From NCBI RefSeq assembly GCF_910592395.1, contig NC_088318.1:17608349-17672348 (forward strand): DNA of 64,000 nt, given 5' to 3'. The position numbers and the translations under genes were made by a program. Positions 33,792 through 46,900 of the stretch are shown here, piece by piece. How positions within the stretch are numbered: the first letter of the stretch is position 1; the number at the start of each line of letters is the position of its first letter. The DNA is from Lineus longissimus. Taxonomy: Eukaryota > Nemertea > Pilidiophora > Heteronemertea > Lineidae. The notes beneath the pieces are model-generated. The model did not search any database. It was not told where the DNA came from and saw only the letters and a program-made list of their open reading frames with translations.

Positions 33792-35537
33792 ACGACCTCT
33801 ATGTGTGGGTGTTCTATAAAGGTAGCTTTGTCTGGAAATGTCGCATCAAAGAGGAGAGTGGCTGTGTGATCCGTGGTTCATGCAAGGCAGATAAAGAGAC
33901 CGACGACGAGGAAGAACTGTATACAAGAATGGACCGGTTACAATTAACACCACAGATGTCAAGGAGGACTGACGAGGTAATTATGGGCCACATCAGCGCT
34001 TGTTCACATCAACTCCCTGATAAGTTTATTGAAGTCTTAAAAATTGGAACTGAGAAAAGCAAAAGTGCATTTACTTACATCAACCATACGTTTCCATCCA
34101 ACATTAGTTCTCTGTTGCTCATAGGTTTTTGAATAGAACATGGTCATCGCCTGCTACCTTCGCCGTGGTGGCCAAAGTTCCTAATCAGTTTGGCCAGAGA
34201 TTCAAAGCCTGGCTCGCACTTATATGGTCCCAGACAAAACTTATTTACGATTGTTTATAGATCTGTTATGAAATTCTTCCTGATGATCATTAGGCTGCTG
34301 TCAAGACTACTGAAGTTGATAAACTCAATAACAAAACTGCACCGGTGTGGCGGGGATAGTAGTCCTAGGGCTGATAGTCCGTGTAACAATAGCCCGCATT
34401 GCTAAATGTTTTGGTTAGGGTTAGCGGTACAATAGATCATGCTGCTTAATTGGTCAAATACAATGCTGCCGGACTATGACTCCAGGGGGACTATATCCGC
34501 TGTCACACCGGCCATCAACATTCATCTATGACACATATATATGGTTCTTTTCTTTCAAGGGCTGGGTTATCATAAACCTTCCTGAACCATCCTCCGTTGA
34601 CGATGTGAGACCCCGACATTTAGATCGGATCAACAAAGGTCTAGATTCTATGGGTGATGGCATACGGATTAAGCGGAACAAAGAGAACGGATGTATATAT
34701 GGCGAGAAACTTCTGAAGTAAGTTAAAATGGCTGAATTTAGTGAGATACCTTTGAATTCGTTCTAGTTGAGGTGGGGTCTCATTTCGCCGCATGAAGACG
34801 GTCAGGTCTTGCAAGTAGCGGCGTAGTATCAATGGTTATATAACATCCTACAGAAAAAAAGGCATAGGGAATACACAACATTCTGATTCCTACCAAATTC
34901 TCTGTGAACTTTAGGTCAGACGATATCTTCTCTGGATGTGTTGACAAATCCCTCTTTTTCAGTTCCTGCCATATCTACCACGCGTATCCTATGATTGAGT
35001 TGGAGTATACCCAAACAGAATGTTTGCCACTGGCTCTTCCCAACATGAGAGAAAAGTGTCTATTCAACCCGGAGAACTACTGGAGGAGATTTGACGCGAA
35101 CCCGAATCGACATGAGCGACCGAAAGCTGTGCTGTCTATCGGCGAAAGATGGTCTCTGACCAAATCATTGGAGACCTGCTCAATATCAATGACTGTTATC
35201 AATGCGCAGGACCTGTATAAATATCAACAGGTTGGTACGCCAGTGTGCTCCACAAATTCACTGTTCGAATTCAGTAACTTGAACTGTGATCCACTTAGCC
35301 TTTCGTTGGCATTGTATACAAAAAAGTCCATATCAATGAAATTTCTACAGTTATACGTGTTTACCAGCTACCAAGTCATAATTCGTTTCATTTTAGAAGA
35401 TGATCCCATGTCAGATTGAGGTCAGCCCAGACACATCGCTGGAGTACATGGGCACTGGGGAAGGAGCATGTGACGCACCTATACGAAAAAGCCTGGATTG
35501 TGATGGTGGACATTCACGCGGGGAATCTCATCATTAG
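33792..35537 (+). CDS. interferon regulatory factor-like protein, IAD part
   Basis: Four exons agree in phase: 33792-33976, 34560-34717, 34963-35230 and 35397-35537 (stop 35535-35537). Together they give 249 residues. The order of motifs follows the IRF association domain of IRF3-IRF9: LYVWVFYKGSFVWKC (first strands, compare the L-x-V-x-x-x-Y-x-G pattern), SGCVIRGS (compare GCR), LDRINKGLDSMGDGIRI, SCHIYH (compare SRIYW), LFNPENYWRRF (compare KLFD), and PKAVLSIGERW (compare the C-F-G-E-E strand) followed by SISMTVINAQDLYKYQQ. The domain mediates dimerisation and phospho-dependent activation of a nuclear transcription factor. The N-terminal DNA-binding domain was not located, so this is either a gene with an undetected 5' part or a lone IAD protein. 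The C-tail is short and Ser/Asp-rich. A remote SMAD-MH2-type fold is the alternative. Confidence 0.6.
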
Positions 35538-36288
35538 TTGTAGTATAGGAGCAGATTATTGAGAAAATTTGTTTCTCTAGACAATGTAAAATATAGTATT
35601 GGCCTCTGTATCATTGAAGCCGTTTATCCGGGATTACCACATGACTTGACCTAATATGCCAATATATTGCCCGAGTGATGCATCCTGTATGTAGAATATG
35701 CACTGTTCCCGCACAAAAAGTCAGATAAGCCCAGATTTTTATTTATACTTGGTGATGGCATATATCTTTGAAAGAACTTGTTGTGTTCAGTTTCTGGTAA
35801 CTGTCACATTGGTGAAGTGATTTTGTCCTCACCGTCTAAATAAAAATCTAGGCCAAGACTTGTGAGTTCTTGCAGTGCAATACTCCCTAAGCTTGTTACT
35901 AGTCTAACCAAGTATGCAATGCATACTACGATACCTATAGTCGTGCAATCTGTGATAAAGCTAAAGCTGTCGTTTCTTGGCAGTTAAAGGTCATATATCA
36001 AGGTTTTTTGCCATTTTCTGCTGTAAGACGATTTCAAAAGTGTACCTAACACTTTATATAATACAGGAAACCAAATGCAATTAGCTCCATCCATTTTGAA
36101 GATATAGCCAATTATGTGTTTGACAACTTGATTACCTGATCAGGCTAGCAACTGGCTTGTTAGAGCCAGGCGGCGGGTTCAGCAAAAGTTGTGATGTAGA
36201 TCAGGTCATCTGTACATGTCATGCAATAATAAAAGCAGGAGGGCCTTAATTAATTATGCACACCTGGAAGTAATGTGTTTCATTCACT
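35538..36288. other. intergenic between IRF-like and THAP genes
   Basis: About 750 bp with no gene seen. It contains the 3' UTR of the IRF-like gene and probably the THAP promoter. Confidence 0.4.
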
Positions 36289-36651
36289 ATGGTGTATTGT
36301 GTGGCTCCGAATTGTGTCAAGGCTAGCACAAAGAACAATCGAATGACGGATGGGACCCATTTTCATGAATTTCCAAAGCCAGTTGAACGAGAGAGGAGGA
36401 AGCTGTGGATTCGGAAGTGCAAACGTTTGGAGTGTTGGAAGCCTGGGCCTTCGGCCAAACTTTGCAGTGATCACTTTATCGATACGGATTATCACATGAA
36501 GCCGGATATCTGCATCCAACTGAATATTAAATGCCACTTGTTAAAAACAGCTGTTCCATCTGTATTCGATTTGACCAACCCCACTTACATGCGACAGCCT
36601 CCAAAGGAACGTTCGTTAGCCAAAAAACGTAAACATCAAGAAGTGAGTTGA
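36289..36651 (+). CDS. THAP-domain zinc-finger protein, first exon
   Basis: The ATG at 36289 starts a typical THAP domain, a C2CH zinc-dependent DNA-binding fold. The zinc ligands are Cys4, Cys9, Cys59 and His62 (MVYCVAPNC and LCSDHF). HEFPK (26-30), Trp40 and the closing AVPSVF (88-93) are the other conserved THAP positions. After residue 93 the sequence is basic (KERSLAKKRKHQ), like a nuclear signal. A good donor (GTGAGT at 36643) suggests that the coding exon ends at 36642 and continues elsewhere; otherwise the frame stops at 36651 with 120 aa. THAP proteins are often domesticated from P-element transposases. No transposase part is visible here. Confidence 0.85.
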   Translation: MVYCVAPNCVKASTKNNRMTDGTHFHEFPKPVERERRKLWIRKCKRLECWKPGPSAKLCSDHFIDTDYHMKPDICIQLNIKCHLLKTAVPSVFDLTNPTYMRQPPKERSLAKKRKHQEVS

Positions 36652-37921
36652 ACACTATTTCATGATTTATACACTGCTGATGCACACAACACTCATACTA
36701 CCCAAATGGCACATGTCATCCACTGTACAGTGGCTACACAACCATGTCAATTGCATTTAATGCCCGAGGCTGCTGAGGTCGGTTGTTATACATAATGTGT
36801 AGGCCCTATTGGGGCCTGTGATACCGCATAGTGTCTTCTTGTGTTCCAGCCATAGCAAGGTGACAGCGAGGTGACAGCGACACAGGTCAGTGTCAGTGAC
36901 AGCCACTGTCAATGACAGATTATTGTCATCTGACATCTAGGCCTATCTAACGTTGCACGGCATTATATCGTCACGTCAAGATGATTGTGCATAATACCGT
37001 CACTTTTCAATAGTAGTTCAGCGTCATGACATAACTGGCGATACAACACAGACGAGGCGAAACAATATTGTGCAACATTAGTCTGTTCAAAAATCATACA
37101 TGTTATGCATCTGCAACCATCTATCAATGTCTTCTTTGCTATATCGGCAGGTCTGCCATGCAAATCATCACTTTCGTCCGAATGATCACTCTCATAATGA
37201 TCTAGTGATATCAATGGCATATCGTGTCAACTAAAGCCGTTCAGCTATGACACCGGCCGCCAAGGGCTGTGTAACATTACTATTTGTGATCTCACTTTTG
37301 CAGTTTAGTGACAAGAGGTCAGCCAAGTACCTTTGGCCAGATCTCAGTAATGCTAATTCAAAATTCAAGGCGTGTATATCATTATTTTAATAAAAGGTAC
37401 TTTATATAACATTGCCGTCAAGTAAGATGTACACTAACAAGTTCAGGGGATCTGTGACAAAAGCGGAGAATGAACAACATGCAATATAAAGCGTTTCTGA
37501 CCAAACATGATGTTCTACTGCACGGTCTTCATTCGTTTTCACTGAGCAGATTTCGACCCCGCGAACACACCCTCGCAGTAGGCAAGTTAAGATCATTCTT
37601 GTTTTCTGAAATTTTCACGTTCACCTTGTTCTCGTTCCATAAAGTCTGGGCCACTATTTGAATTCACCTGACCCTCAACAGTGTGCAAACCGTCTAAAAG
37701 GATTTCCTTCAAATTCCCGAGAACCTCCTTGGGAACGAAAGTTTAAATCGAACGAAAATGACATCGAAAATTAAGGAAGTTTCGAGAACAAAATGGCCCT
37801 CAACCTGACGGTGAGAGCAATTGTCAGTATTGCTCGATAGAACCAGTTTGAACACGATCACTGCCTATAGTAAATGTACACGCTGAGAGAGTAATAATTT
37901 GATATTTTCAGGTCCTCTCTC
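36652..37921. other. intergenic with MITE fragment
   Basis: No second THAP exon was recognised. An M1-family fragment lies at 37227-37346. Confidence 0.4.
37227..37346 (-). mobile_element. M1-family MITE, half copy
   Basis: About 120 bp, from TCAACTAAAGCCGTTCAGCT to GTACCTTTGGCCAGATCTCAG. It matches only the left half of the element in reverse orientation, with the terminal TIR tip missing. Confidence 0.75.
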
Positions 37922-40900
37922 TCACGTTTTAGCTGGCCTAGGATTCTGATTATATTTGAGGGAGGCGCTCCTAAGTGCGTTTTGATACTCATGCTGTCCT
38001 TCAGGTGCACCGTTAGAGTTCACAGGCGTCGGGTTGTTATACTGCTGTTGGGTCTGCTGCTCAAACTGTCCAAGCACATGTGACCCTTCTAATGAATGGT
38101 AACTATGCGGCCGCCGGCGCCTTGGCATAGTAATGACAGGGTCCTGCAAGTTCGCAATGTCCGGATTCGCCTCTCCCTCACCATTCTCTGTCGGCGAGCG
38201 CACCAGCTTAGCAGCATAGCGCCTGCTCCGTATAGCCGGTTGATAGTCACTGTCCGAGACACGCACATCCCGTTGTGAGATTTCCGTCTGTAGTTTCTCC
38301 TCTAACTGTCTGAGGTTGTCTAATATGGGTGCCCGGTTCCTGGGGCGACTTTGCACATCGGGTCTAGAACTGATGCTATCCATACGAAGAGATTTCGTCC
38401 GTTTCACTTTGTTTTCATATTTCTGAAGACGCTCATTTACTGTGGTTGCCATGATAACCCGGGGCGACATTCCTCTGACTGGTGACTTTTCTTGAATTTG
38501 TCGTTCACTAAGTGGAATAGCACGCCCTAAATACCTATCCGTATTTTTCATAGCCGTACCTACCGGCGACCGACATGGCCGATTGTCTATATCATTTGCA
38601 TAGTTGTTTCGATTCTGTTGTGATGCGATTTGTTCCTCAATATCTGGCGGTAGCGGAGGAATAGGAGGCGGAGACGGAGAATCAACACGAGCTGTATTGT
38701 GAGGAGGTGAATGCTGATAGTCCTTTTGGCCAGAATGTGGTGTTTCAGGTAGCCTCCGTGATCTTGGCGCCTGTCCGTTATCAGGGGGCGACATGGACCG
38801 CCTTGCAGAAGACGTGTACCTTTCTGCAGCAGCTCTCAGTCGCTGTGCCTCCTGTGCGTCCGCTACCTCCTGGCGGCCTGGAGACATTGCCCGACCCCTC
38901 TCAGCTGAAGCTTGCCCCCGCTGGCCCTGTGTATGTGCTGGTGACGGATCCCGTCTCCGAACAGGAATACTTGAGACAGCAGGTGACCTGTCCCTTCTCC
39001 TTACAACAGGTGGTGGACTGATCTCTCTGCGGTTATCCTGGGTAGGGGGAGACCTTACTCTAGTACGTTGCCTGTGGCCTGCAGAATGCTCCCTAGATCG
39101 ATCACCAGCTGGAGACAGCTCCCTTCGATGAGCAGGTGACCTGTCCCGTCTCGGTATTGGAGGAGGAATATCATCAGCCGAACCGTTCATAATAGGTGGT
39201 TCCCGGGGTGATCTGTGTGGAGGTGACATGTCCCTGCGTGGCGGCAATCGATTGTTTGGCGACAACTCCCGTCTCCTATCAGGTTGTACCGGGGACAACT
39301 CCCGGCGTCTGTTCATTCCACCTGGTGACAGCTCTCGCCTACTCTCGTTTTGTGCGGGTTGTGGTGAGACCTCCCTCCTTCTATCATTGCGTGTTGGTGT
39401 GCGATCTCTCCTGTGATCCTGCCTATCTCTCTGTGAAAGATCACTACGCTGATCCACTGCTGGTGGAGATCTATGGCGCCTCGGCCCGACTGGTGGCGGA
39501 GGTGGTGACATTTCTCGCCTATTGCCACCTTGTGGAGACAGCTCTCGCTGCCTTGCCTCTTGTGGGGGTGAAGCGGCTCTCCTGCGGCGTATGGCCGGAG
39601 ACATTTCACGGCCTCGTCTGCTGCTCATCTCTATTCCCTGAGGTGTCTGACCCTGCTGTAGATTGTGCTGTGCCTCCTGATGGATAACTGCCGCATTTAC
39701 CCTCGCAACTGGTACATCCTGATCTTGAACAGTCGGCCGAGCTGACCAAACAGCGTTCTTACCACCTAAAGTGTCTTTTAGTGTCATTGGTTCCTTCAAC
39801 TCAATGTTCGGATTGGCCTCTGCAACATGCGGAATCATCTCTGCCTCTCTCCGTCTCCGTTTTCGAGCCTGCAGTGAACTACGCAAAGCGGACGTTCGCT
39901 GGAATGGTTGAAAAGCCGATTCCGGTTCCGGTGTTTTCTGTGGTGTCTCTTCCTTGATGACAGGTGGCGTCTCACTGCGACCATTAGTAAGGCTAGCCAT
40001 GCTCGATACCCTGCTGTCATATCCTAGCTGAACCGGGGTGTCACCCCGCTTATACATCTCCTTCACTTGAATGGCTCTGCTGTCATTATCCACCATCTTT
40101 TTCTGGAACTTTTCCTTCAGACTCGTTCTTCTCTCGAGACGGTTGAGGTTTCTCTCGCTGGTGCTCACCCGGACAACAGACGCTTTCCTTTCCTGGAAAC
40201 AAAACACAAAATGGTTTTATATAATTGGGAGAAATCGGGATTTGTGTTCCCTTGAAATGATCCTTGCGTGTTGCGTTACGTCCAACCTCTTGAAATGAAA
40301 CTAACTATCAAGGGTAAGCTATACTGCTCCCATGCCGGTTCGTCAAGTATCACGAATGTCTGAGACACTTAACAGTAGGTCTTGCGAACCACGACTATGC
40401 CAATATCCACAAATCTGATAATACTGCTGTTGATAACAGAGGACATGATCTCCTGCCTCGTGTGACACTGTTGAAGTGTCATGTTGCACTCACCCTTTTC
40501 CTGCGTTCGACGCGTTCGAAGTTTTCCTTGGCTATGGTCTTGTGCTCTAGCTTCCAGTAGTGTTTACAATCAACCAGGAACGTGAACCATGTGCTCATGA
40601 ACTTGTCTGTGACAGGAATCTGAAACGGCAAACGTAAAAAACATCATATCATGTCCCATCTATATCAACCGTGCGTTCAAACACCAGGTAGCTGGTGGAT
40701 TCTTAGAAGAGCTGTTTGTCTCATGTTGCTTCTGGCACCCCAACACACACGCACACACCACGACCATTCTCGATCCAAGAATGCTTCCCGTCCATTAATT
40801 TTACTTACCCCATTTGTAGCGATGTCAACCATGTCATCACACACCAGATAGTTGGTGGTGTCCTCGAAAATCCTGATCGTCTCTTGTAGTTTCTGGCTGA

Positions 40901-43900
40901 GGCGCTTCAGTGTGTTGTCAGCATTTGAGAAGAAGTCCGCCATCTTGTCTTTGAAGGGTTGGACCAAGTTACGTGGGGCTTCTTTGGCCACGATCTCTGC
41001 CTGAAGTACAACACATCATCATTGATACCAAGTACGCATTAAAGCATACTTGTTGATACGGATATCAGCGAAAACCTTTTGATGATAATCAGACTTGGTT
41101 CCTAATGGACCGAGGAAACGAATTCCATAATGACTCTCAGGTGTGCCGTTACTAACACCATTTATTAAGGAATTTCCGAAGGATGTTTCCTATGAGCCTA
41201 AGGTACAAAACGTGGACTTTCGTTGGCGGCGACATTATGAAATCTTAACGTATTGTAACGAATCGATCAATGAAATCTTGACACGAGAGGCGCTGATTTC
41301 GTTCCTTTTGAATTTCGTCACTGTGTGAGTTACAACTTGGTATTTTGTGGGATACTACTATGTATCAATATTTCCTACCTTAACTTTGTGGGCTTGCACT
41401 TTGTCCTGCATTTTGATCAATTCGTGGCTAGTTTCACTCAGCGATACTTGTGCTGCCTGGCGGATAACCGAAGGATCAGGCAACCTAAACTTAGCCGTGT
41501 TCTGGCCGGCGTCCTCCTCGTTATCCCGACAGTAGATTCTCACGATAAACTGCAGCAGGTTGAAGTTGTTTTGCTGAAATAGGGGGTACGACTTTAAACA
41601 TCGAGTATAGTATTGGACCATTTCCGTTATAAACAGGTAGCAACGTGCTATGCAAGGTTTCCCAAGGTACGGTAAGATAGAAACGGGTTGAGAAATACTG
41701 TTTGCTACATCAAACCATACATGAATGTCACTTGCTTGGCCATCTGGGCTTAAGCTACTTGTTTTCCCGACTTGTTGTTGCATTGTGTTATAGATGCTCA
41801 CCACGCTCTTGACATCCTTAATTTTATTGAGGAACTCTAACCGGAAGCCGTCGGCCTGTCCACGCTGTGTTCCGCCGTTCATGTAGTTCCCCAGTGTGAG
41901 CACCAACTCAAGGATGGTCTTGAGAGCCGAGGTCTTAGTTAACATCTGGCAGGCGTCTTGCATCGACAGGAGTTGCTGGTCTGAAGTGGAGGCGAATAAA
42001 GTTATAGTTTGAGAGTCGACCGATTATGACGATGTACAGACCAATCATGGGTTACTAAAGTATGTTCGTGCACCATCTTTTCCGATCCGATGCTGTAGTC
42101 ATGCATGCAAGCTCACCTATGACACTAACTTATTCAGATCCCTTCCAATCCTATGCTGCTTTAGTAACTCTATCATTTCTGCAGCCTAAAATGAGTTTTT
42201 CTCCACACCAAACTATTTTATCTATGAGAATGCTCTTAAAAATATATTTTCTTTCCTGTTTTACGTAGAGCTGGTGAGAGAAATAATACTGTGTGATCGA
42301 AAGAAAATCTCAAATGCGACTCACCCATATTGAACATAGTCTCGTTAAACTTTGAGGTGAATACAATACAGCTGAGCCTCTCCTTGAAGTGGCAGAGACG
42401 GGAGACCTCATACAGGAACTGCTCTGGTTCATCGAGAGGCAGTAGGCCGTCACTGCGCAGGTAGTGCTCCATCTGTTTCAGCTCCTCGTCTGTGGCGCGG
42501 ATCTGGTACAGGCCCTGCAGGCTGGAAAGTGATATCAATATCATTGGATACTGTTTGACGATATGACTTGCAAACTTTAAAGGCATTAAAAGAATATGAT
42601 AACTGCCACGACAGAGGTTGAGTGAGACTCCTGTGCCTTCAACACCAAGCCTAAAACATGTCGAAGTCGTAAGCTCTGTATCGAGGTCTACGCTGTAGAA
42701 CTTACCTTTCAATGCTAACCGTATCGAAGTCTACGTTGTAAAGAGCTGCCTTGATCTCTTCAAGCTGACAATGCATACTCCTTATCTTGATGGCTACAGT
42801 CCGAGAACGATTCTGCTCTAGGATCTTGGCTCCCTGGAATATCACAGCAAGTAGCGTGAAAAAGATGACATGCGTTCGTCAATCGGAACGAGTCCATGCC
42901 AATATCAAAATACAAACAGACATTCCCTTCAAAGATTTCACCTGTGAAAGTCTATCTTATCCCATTTAGATATGCAACATCGATACATTGGCAAGACTAA
43001 GTCATCTGATTTGCGAATTTTACGCCAGCACTGGGGACCATCAACCTCTTTTAAAATCGATATGTTGTAGAGGTTCTTCTATCTTTTCTTCAGTGCCTAC
43101 CTCGAACTTCGCCCAGCTCTTTCTCTTCTCTCTGTCAGCAAGGGACTGACGGTTGCGACCAGCATCAGTCTTCTTCTCTTGCTTCCCAAACAGCCTAGAC
43201 AAATTTTGGAGAAAAAAAGATTGAAAGTTAAGGGATTGAGACCAAACTGATGGTATTGGTTGTCTCACCACAACTGGGTCTCCCAGTGACAAGAGCATAA
43301 GACTGATAAAAAGACGTCAATAGCGTAGTTTCGTGAGTTTGGCTTTGATCGACTTACTTCTCAAATTCATCAATGTCGACGTGTGCCTCAGAAATATCCT
43401 GCCAAATTGTCTTTTTATCTGCAAGAAAAATACTAAGTTTATGAATATAAGAACAATAATGTCAACAAAGATGTACATGTATATGCATGCTTGTTGAATG
43501 CGTATCGAGAGCTATTGGTTGCTTCTAGATGCTTGATTATAGATTACATTTACCAAAAGATAGTGACAAGAAGTCAGCCAAGTACCTTTGGCCAGATCTG
43601 TCTGATAAACACAACTTACGTTTGTTTTTCTTTGGTAGAATGAGACGGTTCCAGAAGAGCTGTCTCATCTTGACTCTTGGTCTGACCGGCGGTTTGGTTG
43701 GTTCGACTACCTTGGTCATTGGAGGTGGTGCGGGGACTGGCGGTGGAGGGCGTCGTGAGGGGCTCTCTGTTTCTGCCTTGGATAGCATTCCCTCGGGGGT
43801 GAGGCGGCCTGCAACAAGAAGAAAACTTATTGATATTTTGCAATCTTAGGCTACGATGGCCGGCCCTTTGGTTGTTTACAGTCGTCCCTGACTGCGTGAC

Positions 43901-46900
43901 CATGTTATTTATGAACCTTTATCAGTAATCCTCTCTCTTCATCAGATGGACACGTTCTTCATGTTTTAGATAACCTTAACAGCCGATAAAGCACCATTGG
44001 CGAAAGAATTGGCGTTATGACGACGGGTAGGAATTCCACAATAAGAACGGATCGTTGAAGTCACTTAGAGTAGAACATTTCCTTTTATAAGCATGACTGA
44101 TTGATGCACCTGCAAGAACGCACTCTAAAGCAGTCAGTCCCTGAGGAATATCAGAGGAGTAGGTTTCTTTCAATGAAATCATTTGACTAAAACTAAACCA
44201 AAACATCAATTTAGGTATCAGTTCTAACCACGGTCAATTTAGGAAGATCAAATCAAAATAACCAGTCGAGACAAGGTGGGCCAGAATTGGTGGAAAATTA
44301 GGTCAACAAAATCATTCAGTTCATTATGAAGTCTACAAAGTTCTATTCAGTTTTTCCACCACTTAGATTTACGTCCTTTTTCCATTGGATTAAAGAAACA
44401 AGTGGTTGAAATTGAAAATAAATGCTTTTTAAAACTTGTAATGCTTTAATACGGCTGGTAATTATCAGAAGTAAACACTTATGTATTCCCTGGCGACACA
44501 CAGCATTGTAAAGGAAAATTATGCCTTTAATTGAAGAGATGTATTTATGTCAACATCAAACAAAGTTTTTCTATTTCGGCATTTGTTTTGCTCTTTATAG
44601 TTTTCGTCTAGCAATCCCTCGGGGTATGGCGAATGAACAAAGCACATGTTATAGGAATACCATGGTCGTGATATGAAGAAGATTTGGGGCCTCTGCTCAG
44701 AGTTGTAAACTCTCAATTGAAAGTAGAAGATTTACTATGGTTCTGGAACATGTAGGCCAAGAAGTGTACTCTTTGTCTTTGATGCTCTCAGTGCTGTCAC
44801 GGCGTTGAATGGGTCTTTTTGGCGTATATGATCTGTTTAATTAGTGATACGATCTTTTGTGCATTGATTAAAGGAAGTGACTATTTGGCAAGCCCGGCTC
44901 ACCAAACAGCGCCTTTTTTCTGCCCTAGATGGAGAGCCGAACTCATGCATATTCAACCATCCAGGAGCTCATTATCATTCGTGGCAACACGGTCAGCAAC
45001 ACTGGAGTTACAGTGAAACGCCTTTAGAAATGCACACTAATGCATTTAACATGCTTATCAGTTAAATCACGTTTATGACTTTTTTTGTAAATCCATACAG
45101 TCATGTACATGTACATGCTTCTTCATTGATTACTGACCAAAACCCGAGTTTAGTAACAGAAATTGAATCGAGAGCGGGAAGTCGGCCATTGTTAAATATG
45201 CGCATATAAATTTGAATATGACGTCACTGCTCTCTGATTGGCCAACATGTTGTAACCTCTCCGGCTCGCCAAAGAGGGTAGTATTTTTGCCCTGTTTGGC
45301 AAGCCTGGCTTGCCGAACAGGGTGGCTTTTTAGTGCTGTTTGGCAAGCGGCTCTCCAAACAGGACAAAAAAAGATGCCTGTTCGGCGAGCGGCTTGCCAA
45401 ATAGACCCGGCCTTGATTAAATTGGCTTCATTTTCAAATTTGACCTTTTAAGCGAAAGTCTCGATAATAAATCGTCGGTGTCCAGGTCATGGAATGTTCC
45501 CAATACTTATTTCTTAGGACAATTATCTTCTTTATGCTTTTGTTTTTATCATGAATAAATTCATCTTTGTTCACCGAAAACAACACACAGGCCTGCGCGG
45601 GTTTACTTTATATTATTCAGTGTATACTTGCCTTCTATACAGATGTATACTGTAGTCACAAAAACACCATTATTATGCGCCATAGGCCTGATATGGCCAT
45701 GGATTATACAATGCAGATTATGAACTCAAATATTCAAGGATTGGGGCTAAGCGTGTATCAAACTTGAACAAGGTAGCAAAAATGTCAAAGGATTCATATT
45801 CAGGCCCATGGGGGGAGGCGGTCTTTATTGGGATGTCCCTCACTGTGGGAGGAATGTTGTGCAGGGCACTTATGCATGTTTTGGTAGGATGATCTCAACT
45901 TTTACTTTAAGAAATAAATCTACTTATTGAGTTGATTTAAACACCAACATGAGGTTTCTTTCGGGAGGGCGGTCCAAGGAAGTAGTCGATTCAAGACATT
46001 AGTGAGGTTGCAACCACCAGATATAAAACGTCGTCGTAGGACCTAACCGGGTGGTTGCGAAACCTCACTATTTTTTACATCACGCAGGCTAATAAGATTG
46101 TAAAGAGAAAGACCTGGACCAATAGTGATTCCTATCAGTTGACCAAATATACTGCGTGGCGAGTCTCTTTATAGTGTTTTTCAGATAGATCTGGCCAAAG
46201 GTACTAACTTGATCACCTGTCAGTAAACTGTAATAGTGTGATCACAAATAGTAATGATACACAGCCCTGGGCAACCGGTGTCATAGTTGACCAGCTTTAG
46301 TTGACAAAGTGAAAGAGCATTTGCTTATGCCTACCCTAAAGATAATCGAGGGCTGTGCAACACCACTACCTTTTGGTGATCTGGTCACATTCCTGAGTTC
46401 AACTAAGTTCCTTTGGCCAGAACGATAGATGAAAAACACTATACCAATTTCTATATTGTACTCAGGCAATGCCTAATAAAAGGGGGTTCATGCTTACCAT
46501 TTTGCGGCCTGTCTCTGATGAGTTGGTCCTGACTGTGCCAGGGACTGGTAGGATTAGACCGGGCTCCTGCCTGCTCTAGGAGCTCAGCAATATTCCTCAG
46601 TTCATGCATCTTGTTCATGAGCTCAGTGATTCTGTCCTCATAGCTCCTGACCACCTTCTCATGGTCTGACTGCATCCGCTTCATATCATCCAGTAACTGT
46701 TTCTCATAGTCAGACATGGCACGATTTTGGCCAGAGATATGATCAAAGGAAGGCTGGAAAGATTTCGAATCACTCCTCAATCTCTCATTCTCCTGCTGCA
46801 TCTTATCAAAGTCTAGTTTCCTGAATGCACCATGTTTTGTATCACCATTATTACAGTAATAGTTTTGATTCCTGTCTTGCACGGGAGTATTCCAGTGCTG

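Noticed and set aside
38707-39687. Plus-strand frames of 104-163 codons opposite the formin tail
   Set aside because: They are antisense shadows of the Arg/Ser-Pro repeat coding region.
43616-43903. Alternative 95-codon minus frame over the FH1 exon
   Set aside because: The neighbouring frame encodes the true FH1/FH2 start ([10 protein letters not shown]) and agrees in splice phase with both neighbours.
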